DNA from: Patiria pectinifera
Lineage: Eukaryota; Echinodermata; Asteroidea; Valvatida; Asterinidae
DNA length: 64,000 nt
NCBI GenBank assembly: GCA_029964075.1
Contig: CM057135.1
Span: 29,253,366-29,317,365, forward strand
Direction: 5' to 3'
Positions 29,001 to 39,020 of this stretch are shown piece after piece. How positions within the stretch are numbered: the stretch's first letter is position 1; each line of letters opens with the position of its first letter. The notes below the pieces were generated by a model. It was not told where the DNA came from, made no database searches, and was given only the letters and a program-made list of their open reading frames with translations. Position numbers and translations under genes: made by a program.

Positions 29001-32000
29001 AAAGCCACGTTTTCAATAAATGAAGTACATTTTGTAACTCCCTTGGGTCGACATTCTCACTTCCACAACAAAAAGTACAACTGATCTTCACCGCTTCAGC
29101 GATACATTAGCCGAACGCATACCCCTCGTGACTTTGACACATTGGCTAAATTAAACGTACACAATCTCCGCGCACGGCTCGCACCTTCTCTCGCCGGTTC
29201 GTCACAGATTTTCAACCCCCGGGGAAGCGACGCGTTTTACCCGGTGGGTGATTCCCAAGTGAGGTAGCTACTACGCTCTTTCCCAATCACCTGCTGTAGG
29301 TGAAACAATTACATCGGTTCTTCAAGTGTACACAAGTCGCTTTTCTATTTTTCCTGTAGTCGTTGCACTTTTGTAAGTGATACGCCATCAAGACGAAATC
29401 GATCGTTTTGGGAGCTAGCGGAAACTTGTCGCGACCGCCGTAATGCGTGCTGCAATGGACCCCTCCCTTCTCCTGTAGGGGTTATGCCGATTTTACGTTC
29501 TGAGCAAAATCGTTGCTTAGTCGTTCGATCGCATTGTCGTTTCCTCTGCATCAAAACAGTCTGTTCCAGTGGGGAAAAACACCTTAATTTGCGCAATTAA
29601 ACGGAAGCTATTTTCGTGCAGGTGTTTTTTACACCCTTCTATTTCCATTTCAATAGGAATTCCGGGAAAATGTTCTCCACGACGTCCTGTTATTTTTATC
29701 CATGAAAGTTGATAACGACACTTCTGGCGTTTGTGACGGAATACGGCGGCTGACAAAGTCTAATCGAAAATTGAACCGGAAATAATTGTTCATTGGTGTC
29801 AGAATGCCTGGTTAAACAAGTTCATCACAAATGATCTTTTCTCCTACTAGGCAAAAATAGAATGTAAATGAACTATCTTTTTCTTAGTTATCTTTCTCGC
29901 AATTTGTAACCGTTTTATAGTGTATCAGTACAGCTTATAATTATGCACATTGGACTAACAAATCGAAGTCGTGTCACGTGATAAATTACAGCGCCCTTTG
30001 TTGTATCTTGGTTTAGTTTTGACATGAAAAAGTAGATATGAATAAGAAATAAGAAGTGAGGCATATGCATTTAGATTGCTTGCAAATGTGCTAGAAATAT
30101 CACAGCCTAGGTCTAGGGACATCATGGAATGACTCCTGTCACAAAAGAACACTTTTTTTTATTTGATCAAACATTCCTAATCTATATCATTTATCCTAGA
30201 TGCCCTGGGGAGAGATTCACTTAACATTCGATTGGTATCAGTGAAACAGAAAATTCATTTTATCTGCAACTAGATTTGGAAACATTCTACCCATTCTTAT
30301 AATGCAACATACCCATAACGTCCCCAGGGACACTACACACTACAGATACAGCCTCCCCATTAACCACCGCGCTGCCACAATCGTGTGCGAGGACACTGCT
30401 AAAATCTTCATGAAATTCCCGAACAAGATAATTCTTGACCAGAGGCGGTTTTACCTTGTTCCCATCAATGTTGAATATGCTTATATAGAGTTCGGTACAC
30501 TTCAATGAACGGACGATATCGTTGAGACTCTAATTCAACGCGGCAGCATATGTGTTTCTGATGTCAAAAAAAAAACGCATGCAGAGTGACTCGCACTAAA
30601 AGCTTCGGCCTAGGGGCGACGGCACTGTCTGTTATTCCTGTATTTCGTCCCTCTTCCGTCTTGCTAACATCGGTTACTTTTGGAGAGACTTTCCGGTGAA
30701 ACACCTTCTAGCGATAATCATAACGCGAACGACAAGACAATATAATTTAGGAATTCTTTTAAGAAAACAAAATCAGTTCACAATTTTCTCGAGGCCTTTC
30801 GTTTGGGCTAATCTTATTGACGAGCGTTTTTCTGCAATAATGAATGGGACACGTTATTTTTAAGGCAAGATAGTGGATGAAACGAAACCTAGTAAATTTT
30901 ACTATGCCAAAAAAGTTAATAAATCAATATATAAAAAACGCACCATCTTTTCTTACGTGCTTTTGTATCTCCACTTCTCCAGTATCTTCGCGACCACTAT
31001 GTTTGAATTTCCTGAAAGAAATTGAACGCAAACACACTATTAAACTGGCACTTATTCAACCATTTAATACCCATGGTGCAACATTCTCACTTTGTCAACC
31101 TCGTATCTTCGTGTCCAGGTATCATGACCCTGCTGACCATCACCACCCTGGGCTGGAGTTCCCGTGCCGTCCTGCCCAAGGTCAGCTACGCCAAGGCCAT
31201 AGACTGGTTCATCGTTATGTGCTTCGGCTACGTCTTCGCTGCCATGGTGGAGTATGCCGCCGTCAACTACTTCACCAAGAGACGGGCTGGCATGCTACCT
31301 GGAATGGCCGATGATGACGACGATGACATGGCACAAGCTGAGGTAGACCTCCCCCTCCCTCCTTCTTAACCCCGCCCATACCACTTATTTTCTAACCTGT
31401 CCCTGCAAGCAAAACCGATTCTTCCGCTTGTCAAGGTATTCGCACCCGTAATCAGTATACTAAAACTAACAGGAAGTTGGACTATGAAAGGACATGTACC
31501 TAAATTCGGAGTTGATGTGTATGACTGCAAAAAGCAAGGCATTTTTTTGCACATAATAGGGTTACAATGAATAAGCAACGGTGCCTCAACCTGATTCGGC
31601 TTGAATTAAGATATTTGAGTCTTTCTTGATACCCTTACTGGATTATGATACGTGTACTTACTGCAGTGGAATATTTTCAGTTGAAACCCAGTCTTTCTTT
31701 CATCCCACAACCAACACCACCAGCTTCCTTCCAACAACTTTTCGACATCGAGGATCCCAGGGTTCACGTTTACCCATTAAAGATTGAATGCTAATATTGC
31801 TGCCACCACCTACGCCAATGCGGATCCGATGTTCAAATCCTTCGTGAAGTTATTATCGACAGTTAATCATTTTCCTTGGTATTTACTACGAGCAATGTTT
31901 ACGGTCTTCTTCCTTTCCATTTCAGGCGGAGAACGTTGAGGCCACCCTCCGAAAGAAGCGTCGCTTCACCCTCCTCAGCAGCCTGACCCGCTACAACATC

Positions 32001-32219
32001 AAGGTCAAGAACCCCGAAGACTCCACCAAACAGTCCTTCCTGATGGATCTACTCAGCTGCATTTGCGGCAACGCCGAGTACCGCAACGCCCGGCTGCGGC
32101 AGAGCCGGGCCTCCGGGAAGCCCTTCAACAGCGTCAGCCGGATCGACGTGGCCTCACGCGTCATCTTCCCGGTGTCCTTCATTCTATCCAATGGCATCTT
32201 CTGGTTTGCCTACTACTAA
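7952..32219 (+). CDS. Cys-loop ligand-gated anion channel subunit, GABA-A/glycine receptor type (gene span, 5' incomplete)
   Basis: Pentameric plasma-membrane neurotransmitter receptor subunit, assembled here from eight exons with matching phases to 446 residues plus stop. Numbering starts at the first complete codon of exon 7952-8094. Domains in order: N-terminal helix region with an NIT sequon (about 28-48); beta-sandwich ligand-binding domain (48-235); Cys-loop C152-C166 with 13 residues between the cysteines; M1 (about 241-263); P269-A270-R271 turn; M2 (272-292); M3 (about 302-326); a loop of about 95 residues; M4 (about 424-446), which ends the protein. The PAR turn marks an anion-selective channel. 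Exon lengths of 68, 83 and 153 nt equal those I recall for vertebrate GABA-A subunit genes. Sequence style is closest to alpha/gamma subunits ([29 protein letters not shown]). The signal-peptide exon is missing. The exact subunit class is uncertain, so no symbol is given. Confidence 0.95.
8778..9078 (+). mobile_element. Short hAT-like non-autonomous repeat, copy 1
   Basis: The left end reads CAGTAGCGAATTTAGAGG and the right end, as its reverse complement, begins CAGGGGCGGATCTAACC. These are imperfect terminal inverted repeats of the CAGNGGCGGAT type seen in many hAT miniature elements. The middle (about 8890-9000) is shared, in reverse orientation, with 14424-14694. Poly-C runs lie inside. 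No clear 8-bp target duplication was seen and nothing is coding. The hAT assignment is inferred from the ends only. Confidence 0.6.
14424..14694 (-). mobile_element. Short hAT-like non-autonomous repeat, copy 2
   Basis: The reverse complement of about 14525-14640 matches about 8890-9000 closely: TGGGGCCAAA, then GGAATACTAAAGTTCCTAAA, then ATTGCCTTAGAAT. The ends are CAGGGACGGAGCTAGC on the left and ...CCGCAGCCACTG on the right. A C13 run lies at about 14659. Short AGTAG words occur on both sides but do not make a convincing 8-bp target duplication. Non-coding. Confidence 0.6.
17877..17944 (+). CDS. Receptor exon B (68 nt): first beta-strand
   Basis: It encodes (G)[22 protein letters not shown], matching the strand I recall as VxTDIFVxSxGPVxxxxM in GABA-A subunits. 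The acceptor is ...ttgtaccacag and the donor gtaagt. It enters in phase 1 and leaves in phase 0. The length of 68 nt is the standard size of this exon in the GABA-A family as I recall it, which strongly supports both splice sites. Confidence 0.95.
17945..21716 (+). other. Receptor intron (3.8 kb)
   Basis: No internal exon was recognised. A relatively GC-richer stretch lies at about 18.8-19.4 kb. One GGGCGCCCTC word lies at 19805, and a 10-bp minisatellite at 21245-21542 ends about 175 bases before the next exon. Confidence 0.7.
21245..21542 (+). repeat. 10-bp minisatellite, unit RAAGCYTRCC
   Basis: About thirty tandem copies of a 10-bp unit (GAAGCTTGCC, GAAGCCTGCC, GAAGCTTACC, AAAGCTTGCC and variants). 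Variants cycle in a higher-order pattern of several units. The array creates many HindIII-type AAGCTT sites. Both strands stay open only because of the repeat, so the Ala/Cys/Arg/Ser/Leu/Pro/Lys-rich frames are artefacts. It sits in the intron just before the exon carrying binding loops D, A and E. Confidence 0.95.
21717..21940 (+). CDS. Receptor exon C: binding loops D, A and E
   Basis: Residues 71-144. Loop D is [11 protein letters not shown] (72-82), with R79 at the arginine conserved on the complementary face of GABA-A alpha subunits. Loop A is [14 protein letters not shown] (107-120). The loop E region is [18 protein letters not shown] (128-145). FNSSS at 89-93 contains an N-glycosylation sequon. 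The acceptor is ccttccag, the donor gtgagg. It enters in phase 0 and leaves in phase 2. The length of 224 nt is one codon longer than the 221 nt I recall for vertebrate subunits. Confidence 0.97.
21941..24493 (+). other. Receptor intron (2.6 kb)
   Basis: No exon, RNA gene or mobile element was recognised. One GAGGGCGCT word lies at 24146. The open frame at 23301-23612 on the minus strand is not recognisable. Confidence 0.6.
24494..24576 (+). CDS. Receptor exon D (83 nt): signature Cys-loop
   Basis: It encodes [20 protein letters not shown] followed by CPLHFGS. C152 and C166 are separated by 13 residues and the central YPMD is intact, which is the family-defining disulfide loop that couples binding to gating. 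The acceptor is ttttcgtttccag, the donor A|gtaagt. The length of 83 nt equals that of this exon in vertebrate GABA-A genes as I recall it. It enters in phase 2 and leaves in phase 1. Confidence 0.97.
24577..26158 (+). other. Receptor intron (1.6 kb)
   Basis: It contains a 30-bp tandem duplication at about 25228-25285 (CCACATTCGATTCAAGGTGA and a near copy). A tRNA-like fragment lies at 26071-26105, shortly before the acceptor. No exon was seen. Confidence 0.6.
26071..26105 (+). repeat. tRNA-like fragment, possible SINE relic
   Basis: The stretch GTCGCGGATTCGAAACCC resembles a T-arm with a pol III B-box (GGTTCGANNCC), with one mismatch. No A-box or anticodon arm precedes it at the right spacing, so it is not an intact tRNA gene. 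It resembles 44061-44095, which also ends in an AAGT word followed by a T-run. Confidence 0.3.
26159..26311 (+). CDS. Receptor exon E: loop B to start of loop C
   Basis: Residues 173-224: (N)[20 protein letters not shown], then [20 protein letters not shown], then [19 protein letters not shown] corresponds to AEVVYEW-type strands in alpha and gamma subunits. PENASA carries an N-glycosylation sequon. In a beta subunit the loop B position here read as N173 would be the binding tyrosine. Loop C (KVSDRIGN) is short and has no aromatic residue. The acceptor is ttgcttccgtag and the donor G|gtgagc. It is 153 nt long, entering in phase 1 and leaving in phase 1. Confidence 0.95.
26312..27235 (+). other. 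Receptor intron (0.9 kb)
   Basis: AT-rich, with no recognisable exon or repeat. A pyrimidine-rich tract (tttttttctttgg...ttttggcag) leads to the next acceptor. Confidence 0.6.
27236..27388 (+). CDS. Receptor exon F (153 nt): pre-M1, M1 and start of M2
   Basis: Residues 224-275. NRT (225-227) is an N-glycosylation sequon. M1 is [20 protein letters not shown] followed by FWLN. P269-A270-R271 is the turn typical of anion-selective channels, and VALC begins M2. The length of 153 nt equals that of vertebrate GABA-A exon 7 as I recall it. The donor is T|gtaggt. The split codon T|GT gives Cys at M2 4', where Gly is usual. Confidence 0.97.
27389..31118 (+). other. Receptor intron (3.7 kb)
   Basis: No exon was recognised. 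It holds a short GT microsatellite near 28195, two GGGCGC words (28752 and 29991), and a short possible frame at 30302-30508 that is open on both strands and unrecognisable. Confidence 0.6.
31119..31342 (+). CDS. Receptor exon G: M2, M3 and start of intracellular loop
   Basis: Residues 275-349. M2 reads [18 protein letters not shown]. Counting R271 as 0' places M277 at 6' and L280 at 9'. [13 protein letters not shown] links to M3 (about 302-326), followed by [10 protein letters not shown]. The exon ends with six consecutive Asp (339-344) and MAQAE before the donor gtagac. The acceptor is cttcgtgtccag. It enters in phase 1 and leaves in phase 0. The residue count across exons confirms the frame. 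Confidence 0.97.
31343..31925 (+). other. Receptor intron (0.6 kb)
   Basis: No feature was recognised other than the splice signals. The acceptor tract is cttcctttccatttcag. Confidence 0.7.
31926..32219 (+). CDS. Receptor terminal exon H: intracellular loop end and M4
   Basis: It encodes 97 residues and a TAA at 32217-32219. A basic stretch [18 protein letters not shown] is followed by a cysteine pair in LLSCICGN. M4 is [20 protein letters not shown] with YY at the C-terminus. Ending the protein right after M4 is normal for the family. The M3-M4 loop totals about 95 residues, within the range for GABA-A and glycine subunits. Confidence 0.97.
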   Translation, partial: AENVEATLRKKRRFTLLSSLTRYNIKVKNPEDSTKQSFLMDLLSCICGNAEYRNARLRQSRASGKPFNSVSRIDVASRVIFPVSFILSNGIFWFAYY

Positions 32220-32991
32220 GGAGCTGGCAACATTGTCCAGAAATTGAACAGCTCGGTACAGATGTTTACTAAGGACACCTCGAAAACAGACTTCCAGACC
32301 GCGATATTACTAAACAATTATACACGATCATCTTTATGAGGAAGTCAAATACAAAAGAATAATTAGGATTAATGTTCCTTGTTTAAATATTTCGTCACTT
32401 AGGCCTACTACGGCCTGGTTTCGAAAACATCCGATTTTGGGGTTCCAAAATTGCAAAATATAAGAATGATAACAGCGAACCGTTTGTCAATTTTGGAAAT
32501 TTGAATTACAATTTGCTAGCTTGTTTCGTCCACCTTGTCAAAACCTTGTAAAGAATATGGTATTGTATAAGAAGGGTGTACAATGTTTTAAAATTGTACT
32601 CATTTCAATACTGTTAAAAGTGTGTTGGTTGCTGAAGAAGTGCTGATCCTTTGAATACATTATTACCAATTTAACGTCTTATAAAATTGCGTGTTATGTA
32701 AAGAAAATATCCGTGTGAGGAAATGGAAATTAAATCGATAATTAGTTCTTGATAACTCACTTACAAAAACTCCGCGTATAGACCCCCAAAAATGAATTGT
32801 ACTACGGTTAGAATTTGTAGCGATTGATGAATTTATAATTAGCATAGTTTGATACAACTAATTGGAGTGTTTTCCTTAGTTTGTATATTTGTGTATTTTT
32901 TTTTTATATTTCATGGTGTGTTGGGCCGGACTTTAAACGTTGATTTCTTAAATTATTTATTTATAATTTGGAGATGCACACGCTAAATAAA
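32220..32991 (+). other. Probable receptor 3' UTR
   Basis: AT-rich sequence from the stop codon to a canonical AATAAA at 32986-32991, with GT-containing sequence after it. No other coding exon was seen. Assignment as 3' UTR is inferred from position. Confidence 0.5.
32986..32991 (+). terminator. Candidate polyadenylation signal of receptor gene
   Basis: AATAAA lies 767 bases after the receptor stop codon, followed within 30 bases by TTGTGATATC and AAGTGTC. This is the first perfect signal I find in this orientation after the stop. Confidence 0.45.
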
Positions 32992-35708
32992 ATTGTGATA
33001 TCCTGAGAAAGTGTCATAAATTTCTTTCCGTATTCAGATCGGGGTTTTGGGGTTTTTGTTTGTTTGTAGCTCGAAACATTGAGTGTGGGTTCTCCTTCAC
33101 TGTTCCTGACAAATTACCGTCATATCCGGCTGAAATGAGACTAGTCGAGGAGCATAAATTACGCATCAGGTTCTAGCCTCCTGCTCGTGACCTCATGAAG
33201 TGGCTCTTACGCCTTACAAGTAAAAATAACCACGAAACTGGCAAAGGCAGACTGATGCCACAGACTACGGTCATTAGACTCAAAACCCAACACCACCGTT
33301 CCTACACTTCAGAGTTCAAACAATTTGGTCGTTTTCGTTCAAATTCATACTCGTTAATTTGGAAGGATGTTCGTCTAAATGTTAGTCTAATGATCAAAAT
33401 TCAAACAAAAACTGTCGTTTGAAACCATCTCTTCCCGCTTTTAACTCTGAGTAAGCCAAACGATGTACAGTTCCAGCGAGGCAGGAAAACAACGTTGCGG
33501 AAAATTACATCTAGTGCTTAAATCTATACCTGCCAAATAAAATCCAGCTTCACTTCACTCATTAATTATGCAGATTTCTATCATGGATAAAATAATAACC
33601 CTTTCTCGAGATCGAGAGAGTCATTACCCGGGGTTGTTTGCTTGGATTACACGCCGGTCGGCATTACTGCAATGTCAATACGGAGAAGGAAGAAAAGTGT
33701 GCAGATCAGCCCGCGGTCTTGAAGGCCGAAACTGCGAATGTAAACATGGCGAGGTAAAAAAAACTGTATCCAGTGTGGCTGTGCACACGCACTACTTGTT
33801 TGTTTTGAAGCTACACGGGATGGTGATGATGTTATTTTAACCTCAAATTGGTTGCTCCATTATCGTCAATTTAAGCGGCTTAGCATTCGGTCATTTCCAG
33901 TTTCTTGTTGGACACTCGGGCGGTCAAATAAAGATTCCGGAGTCTTTCCTGACGGTAGAGGGCGTGCCCAGGTCAGCCTGCGTGTAAATGGATTTTGTGA
34001 TGTTTTTACTAAGAAAACAGAAGACACTGCCAGATCAAGACCAGAGCACGATCTAAATGTTTTTACGGATTCGGGGGAGTGCTTGCTATTTTTTATTTTT
34101 TTTTGATAGCGCATAATCGAAAAGCGTGGAGTATAACGACCAAAAGGCCTAGAAATAACACATCGTAATATTTTTTATATAATAGAGGGCGCCATTTCAT
34201 TTTTTTGGTGTTACTAATTTTGGTATAGAGGGCGCCCTAGTACAATTTTTCTATTTGCGCACTCGCCGATTTTAGTGGTGGTGTAGTGTGAATATCTCTC
34301 TGAATGAAAATCACTGGTAGTATTTAGTATTGCACGCGTACGATACGATACCACGCTATTTTTAGGATCGTTTCGGGAGAGTGACCTGTCACGTGCGAGG
34401 GATTAACCAATAATAGGGAAAAAGGGGTCCGATTTTCATAGGAGTCGGATTTTCATGTGACAGTGGCGCTATACGAAATACGAAATAATAGTCCTAAATT
34501 TATCTTTGAAAAAGTAATTATGGTATATGTAGACTCTTTTTTTAAATAAAAAGTAAAAGTGGCCGCAAAAGGGGTAATTCTATTTATTTATTTTTATTTT
34601 TTTGTACAGAATTTACTGCATTTCGATAATTTTTGTAGAGTCTGAGTGCTGCTGGGAAGTAAAAAATAAATACAGAGAAAGTATGGGTCTCCAACTCTCC
34701 TCCTCAAAGTACCCAGTGCATGTGACTTTGCTCATATTAATTAATTTCATCTATTGCTTCTGCTCATTTTTGTCGAAATTCTATGCGACAAGTGTGTATC
34801 AGTGGTGTGTAGACATTCATTTTATTCCCATATTAATGCATTTTAGTCGAGCGCCCTCATTTGACCATTATTTATTCGGTAAATATTGAGGGCGCCCTAA
34901 ACGAGACCATTAGTTTGTGGGGTTTTCCTTGTGTGTTTTGTGAGTCATTTCCTGTCATTTATCTGTCAATTTTGTACCCACTTTGTGCATTCTTTGCTGG
35001 TCAGTAACTGTGCGACATTCATGACTGTGCCAAGATCTGATGTCTGTAAGAGAGTTCAAATATTGAGTGAGTATAAACATCCGTCTTCTCTTCCGAAAAT
35101 GAAATATTTTGGAACACCTTACGTCTGTTTTTGTCTGACTTTGCTGATTCCCGATGTTCACTTTGTGTCCACACACAGAAGTTCCTTGCTCTATGTTCCA
35201 GCTGTCTGCATTGATTCGTTTTGCCAAGTTCTGTATGAACCTAAAGTTTAGATTGCCCATAGCAGCCATTGAAATTCAGGCTAGGTTACTTGTAGACCCT
35301 TAAACATTGCTATACAATGCATAGCCACGCTCCAGAGTTGTGCATGTAGAAACACTTGACGCACGAGATTGTACGGATACCGGACTGGGGCGGCTCCTAC
35401 CATTTCGCGCGTTCATGACTCGGAGTACCAGCATACTGCGCATGACCTCAGAAATCAAAAGTTCAGCTCTTACATTTTTTGTTGTGTCGAGGTCGTTTTG
35501 TCCCGACAAATTTCTTGGCAATGCAAGACCCTACGCTCGCATGAATTTACAGAAAGCTTTGTATGCAAGTACTAGTTATAATAATCATGATAATTGTGAA
35601 ATGTCGTGCCGTGTGACAATTTTGAGTGTATTTATGCGAGGATGGAGTGGCGTTGTTTACAACGCCAAGTTCATGGGTCTAGGTTAAAGTGGGGAAAGAC
35701 TGTTGCAT

Positions 35709-35886
35709 CCTGACGCCACTTGTTTTCATCATTGTCTCAAATCACTCAACGAAGGTCAGTCATTGCAAAAGAAAAATGTTCAAAAGACATGAATCTGGGA
35801 CTGAAATGACTGAGAAACATTTCCAATTTTGAAAATGCACTCAACTCTCCATAGACTTTGTACACAACAAAAGGAGTGGCGTCAGG
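35709..35886 (+). mobile_element. 178-bp TIR miniature element, family M1, single copy
   Basis: The ends are CCTGACGCCACT and AGTGGCGTCAGG, perfect 12-bp terminal inverted repeats. The interior contains AAGGTCAGTCATTGCAAAAG, ATCTGGGACTGA, and TTTGTACACAAC. All are present in the nested copies at 60206-60585, in forward and inverted orientation. Non-coding. The flanking TTGCA on the left and CACATTCTTTC on the right are also shared with the other copy, so the true element may be slightly longer. Confidence 0.8.
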
Positions 35887-36308
35887 ATATCACATTCTTT
35901 CTGTTAGTAGTTTTACACATATCATTTATTCGAGCCAAAGTCGGCAGTTGTCGGGGGAGGGGCAGACAGTATCCTTTTAGTTTAAAGTACTGATCAATAA
36001 CGATTAGGGGAGGGGTGCTCATAATAAAAAAAATTCAAAAGGTTGGGGGTTGGGGAATACCTCTATCCCCAGGCCACCCGTTCCCCGCACCTACGCTGCC
36101 TTGTTTTCTATATTTCTTTACAGATAAATGTATCAGACATGTTCATTTGGAAAACTGGTTTGCTTAAATCTATATTTGGGGGGCTTTTAAAACACCCTTT
36201 CCTTTATCACAAGGGAAGTATATTAATATTCAGTAGTTATTTGATGCCCAGAAAGACTGGAAATCTAAATTTCAATGGAAATTTACAAAATTGATTTTAA
36301 TATTTTCC

Positions 36309-36347
36309 AATCCTCTTACCTCATCTTTTTGTTGAGGTAAGAGGATT
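36309..36347. other. Perfect 15-bp hairpin
   Basis: AATCCTCTTACCTCA and its exact reverse complement are separated by 9 bases (TCTTTTTGT). The stem is too short for a canonical microRNA precursor. It could be a structured RNA, a terminator-like fold or the core of a small foldback repeat. Confidence 0.6.
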
Positions 36348-37662
36348 TGTTCACAAACGTTTGAATAATTTTTAACACGTTTCGAAAATATTGTTTATAT
36401 TCTGACAGAATATAAAAAGCATCGGTTCAGCAATGCTGTTGATTTGAAATTCCATTTTTAAGAAGGTTGCAAATGATGGGAAGTGTGGTCAGTATATTGT
36501 ATGGGGTATGTCATATCCTGATGGAATTTTTTTAAAGGTTCATGAAGTTTAGTTTCAGGAAAATTTAATTCAGATGTTTGAATTGCATTCAAATAAAATT
36601 GGTATTTTTTTATTCCTTTTTGGTGAAGTAAATTGTTACTTCAAAGTGACTGTTTAAAATTTTACTTGAGCTTTTGTAGAACTGTTTTTATTTCAGTAAA
36701 TCCACATATGTACACACAGGCAAAGTACAGTTACGAAATCCGGATTTCATTTGGTCTATAATATCCTACTTATTTATAACAATTGAAGTATTGGAATTGT
36801 ATTGTCTATTTTGCCCCTTAAAAAAATTGTCTACATATATTTGAATATGTACTGTGATATCCTTTTCCTTCCTAATGGATAGATCTGCCATTTACTTAAA
36901 AAATGTCTGACCTTGGCCCTTCTTTTCTTAAGCCTGGTCAATCTCAAATAATGTAAAAACCATCTGGTGACTGATGAGTATTTAGCCTGAAAGTCCTCTT
37001 TCCCTCAAATCAGAAGTCAGGAACAGCATAGTCTTTTACCACACACATCGCAAGACTGCATGACTTTATATGGCCGCAGCCCTATGTGGTCCAACAATGG
37101 CGGCATTGTAAATAATAAACAGTGCTGGCCTTTGATGATAACACATGTGACCTTCGGGTGCAATCATTGGGGTTGTGGAGGGGGGGGGGCTAGGATGTTC
37201 TGTTTCCTGTCCCCACTTTATTAATGCTGATAGCAGTTATAAATTGGCCCTCTGTTTTGTTTGCCATTGGTCCATGATGGCCCTGTTAAGTTTTGAGGGT
37301 TTTTTAAAGTGCCGTTTCCCTTCAGCTGTTAGGTTGTTTATATAAGGACAAGGCCTGATAAGGAAAGCATGGAGATTCAGCATTAACTTCACAGCTCCAT
37401 GGCAGAAACAAAGAAATCTGTATATGCTTGAAAACTTGCTGCCTGGTGCAACATTCCCCACACTCCATCCCTTAACAAAAAATTGTTTCAAGATAAAGTT
37501 ACCCAATTCCCAAACTTTATTATGATGATGTGTTTCAATATGTTCAGGCGTCCTGCTTCAAATCAATGTTGTCAAATTGAATTGGAATAGACTTCAACTA
37601 CATAAGTCACAAGATGGTTTTGTTCTTTGAACATTTTCAAATCCAAAAGATCCAGCTCAGCA

Positions 37663-38045
37663 TTAGGGGTGTGCATGGGAACTGAGTACCCGACCGTTGA
37701 TGTCAGGAACCGGTTCCAGATAATGGGATTGGGTACCCGTAACCAACTTTGCAAATTACTTAGTAACTTCTCAGACAATTATAAAGAAAGGTTTTGATGT
37801 CATTTGTGGGGACTTTTCAATATGAAAACCAGGCTACATGGAAAAGCAAAATGGATTTCACGTTTTAAAGTGCATTTTACAGACTATGCAAAAGTTGCCG
37901 TTTACACCGTAAACCATTCAGACAACTTCCAGGATTTGAATTTTGGGGTTGGGTTTCTAGTTTTACGGTTACCCGGGTACCCGTGATTTAACTCAATAGG
38001 GTACCCGGTTCCCGTAGTTTGTGACCCGTAAATGCACACCACTAA
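37663..38045. mobile_element. TIR element with GGGTACCC-rich arms
   Basis: The left end TTAGGGGTGTGCATGGG and the right end TGCACACCACTAA are imperfect inverted repeats. Both arms carry several GGGTACCCG or GGTTACCCGGGTACCC words. The GGGGTGTGCA terminus is common in hAT-type miniature elements. No target duplication is obvious and nothing is coding. The class is inferred. Confidence 0.55.
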
Positions 38046-38949
38046 ATTGCACGGAAATTTATTTCCTCACAGACCTTTTGATATTTGTTTTTATCCTAAA
38101 AATTAGACAAAAAGAAGAAATATCTATTTGGAGATCAACCTGCAAAATGGAAAAAGTTTATAAAAATAATTGCTGAATTTCTTAACACATGAATGAAAAT
38201 GCTCAAAAAACAAAATTTACATGCCTTTAAATTCGTTCAAAGCATAAAATATTTCAATACTTGATTAACATTTTTAAAAGCCTTTTGTCCAATCCTTTTT
38301 GTTCAGTATTGTTCTCTCTTGTTTAACCACATCCCTGAATGAGCTGATTAGATTGTCCCCCCCCCCCTTAATCAATTTAGCCTGGGACTGATTTTTACCA
38401 CATCTGCCTCACCAGTCTTTTATCTACAGGAAGTGCGAGATTAAAGTGACCAGATTTTTTTTAGATCTCTCGTGTCAAAAGCCCATCAGAGAGAGGTTTT
38501 ACAAAGAGCTGTGTGGTTGTATAAATAAAAAGTGCATTCGCACTGTATTCACACTGACCGGGCATTGTAAGAAGTCAACAGCTTTTGAGCTTTTACCCGA
38601 GTCGAAAAAGGACTAGCTTGTCCATCGGTGAATCATCCAACCTGAAATTCATTACTTGACTGGCATCTAGAAATGTGTTGGTTGGGTATTTAATCCTGAC
38701 CCCCCCCCCTCGGATCCCTCATAGTCCACCGGGATCTTTCACCAAGCCAAAGGGAGATTTGGGGGATTTTTGCAGGCTTGAGGAAGGTACCCTGTGGAGA
38801 GCAGCCATTATTGCTGCAGCTGTATACAAGACTCAGTACCCCTTGAAATGAAAGTTGCTTTTGTTTTAATTTTTGGGTGGGGAGGGGGCAGGGGAGTTGA
38901 TGTAGGGTGGATTTCTTGGCTGTTGGGAGTAGACTTCACAATCGAAGGA

Positions 38950-39020
38950 ATGACGTTATCGTGGTCACGGCCGGTCATTGGCATAGTAACGGGACCACGT
39001 GCTCCACCAAAGATGGCGGC
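38950..39020 (+). promoter_or_regulatory. Promoter-like motif cluster
   Basis: Within 70 bases lie TGACGTTA (CRE-like), ATTGGC (inverted CCAAT), the E-box CACGTG at 38996-39001 and AAAGATGGCGGC (YY1-type) at 39009-39020. The ATG inside the last motif begins the candidate exon that follows. Such a compact set is typical of constitutive promoters. No transcript evidence is available. Confidence 0.4.

Larger units (their letters stand above)
32992..38950. other. Intergenic region rich in repeats
   Basis: No coding exon was recognised over about 6 kb. It holds a cluster of four GAGGGCGC(CC) words at 34185-34898, a TIR element at 35709-35886, a perfect 15-bp hairpin at 36309-36347, a TIR element at 37663-38045, and several G or C runs (37180, 38357, 38700). 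ATGGCG words at 33745 and 37096 open only trivial frames. Confidence 0.6.

Noticed and set aside
34602..35687. Run of + frames of about 95-115 codons
   Set aside because: They change frame repeatedly, match nothing and overlap minus-strand frames of equal length.
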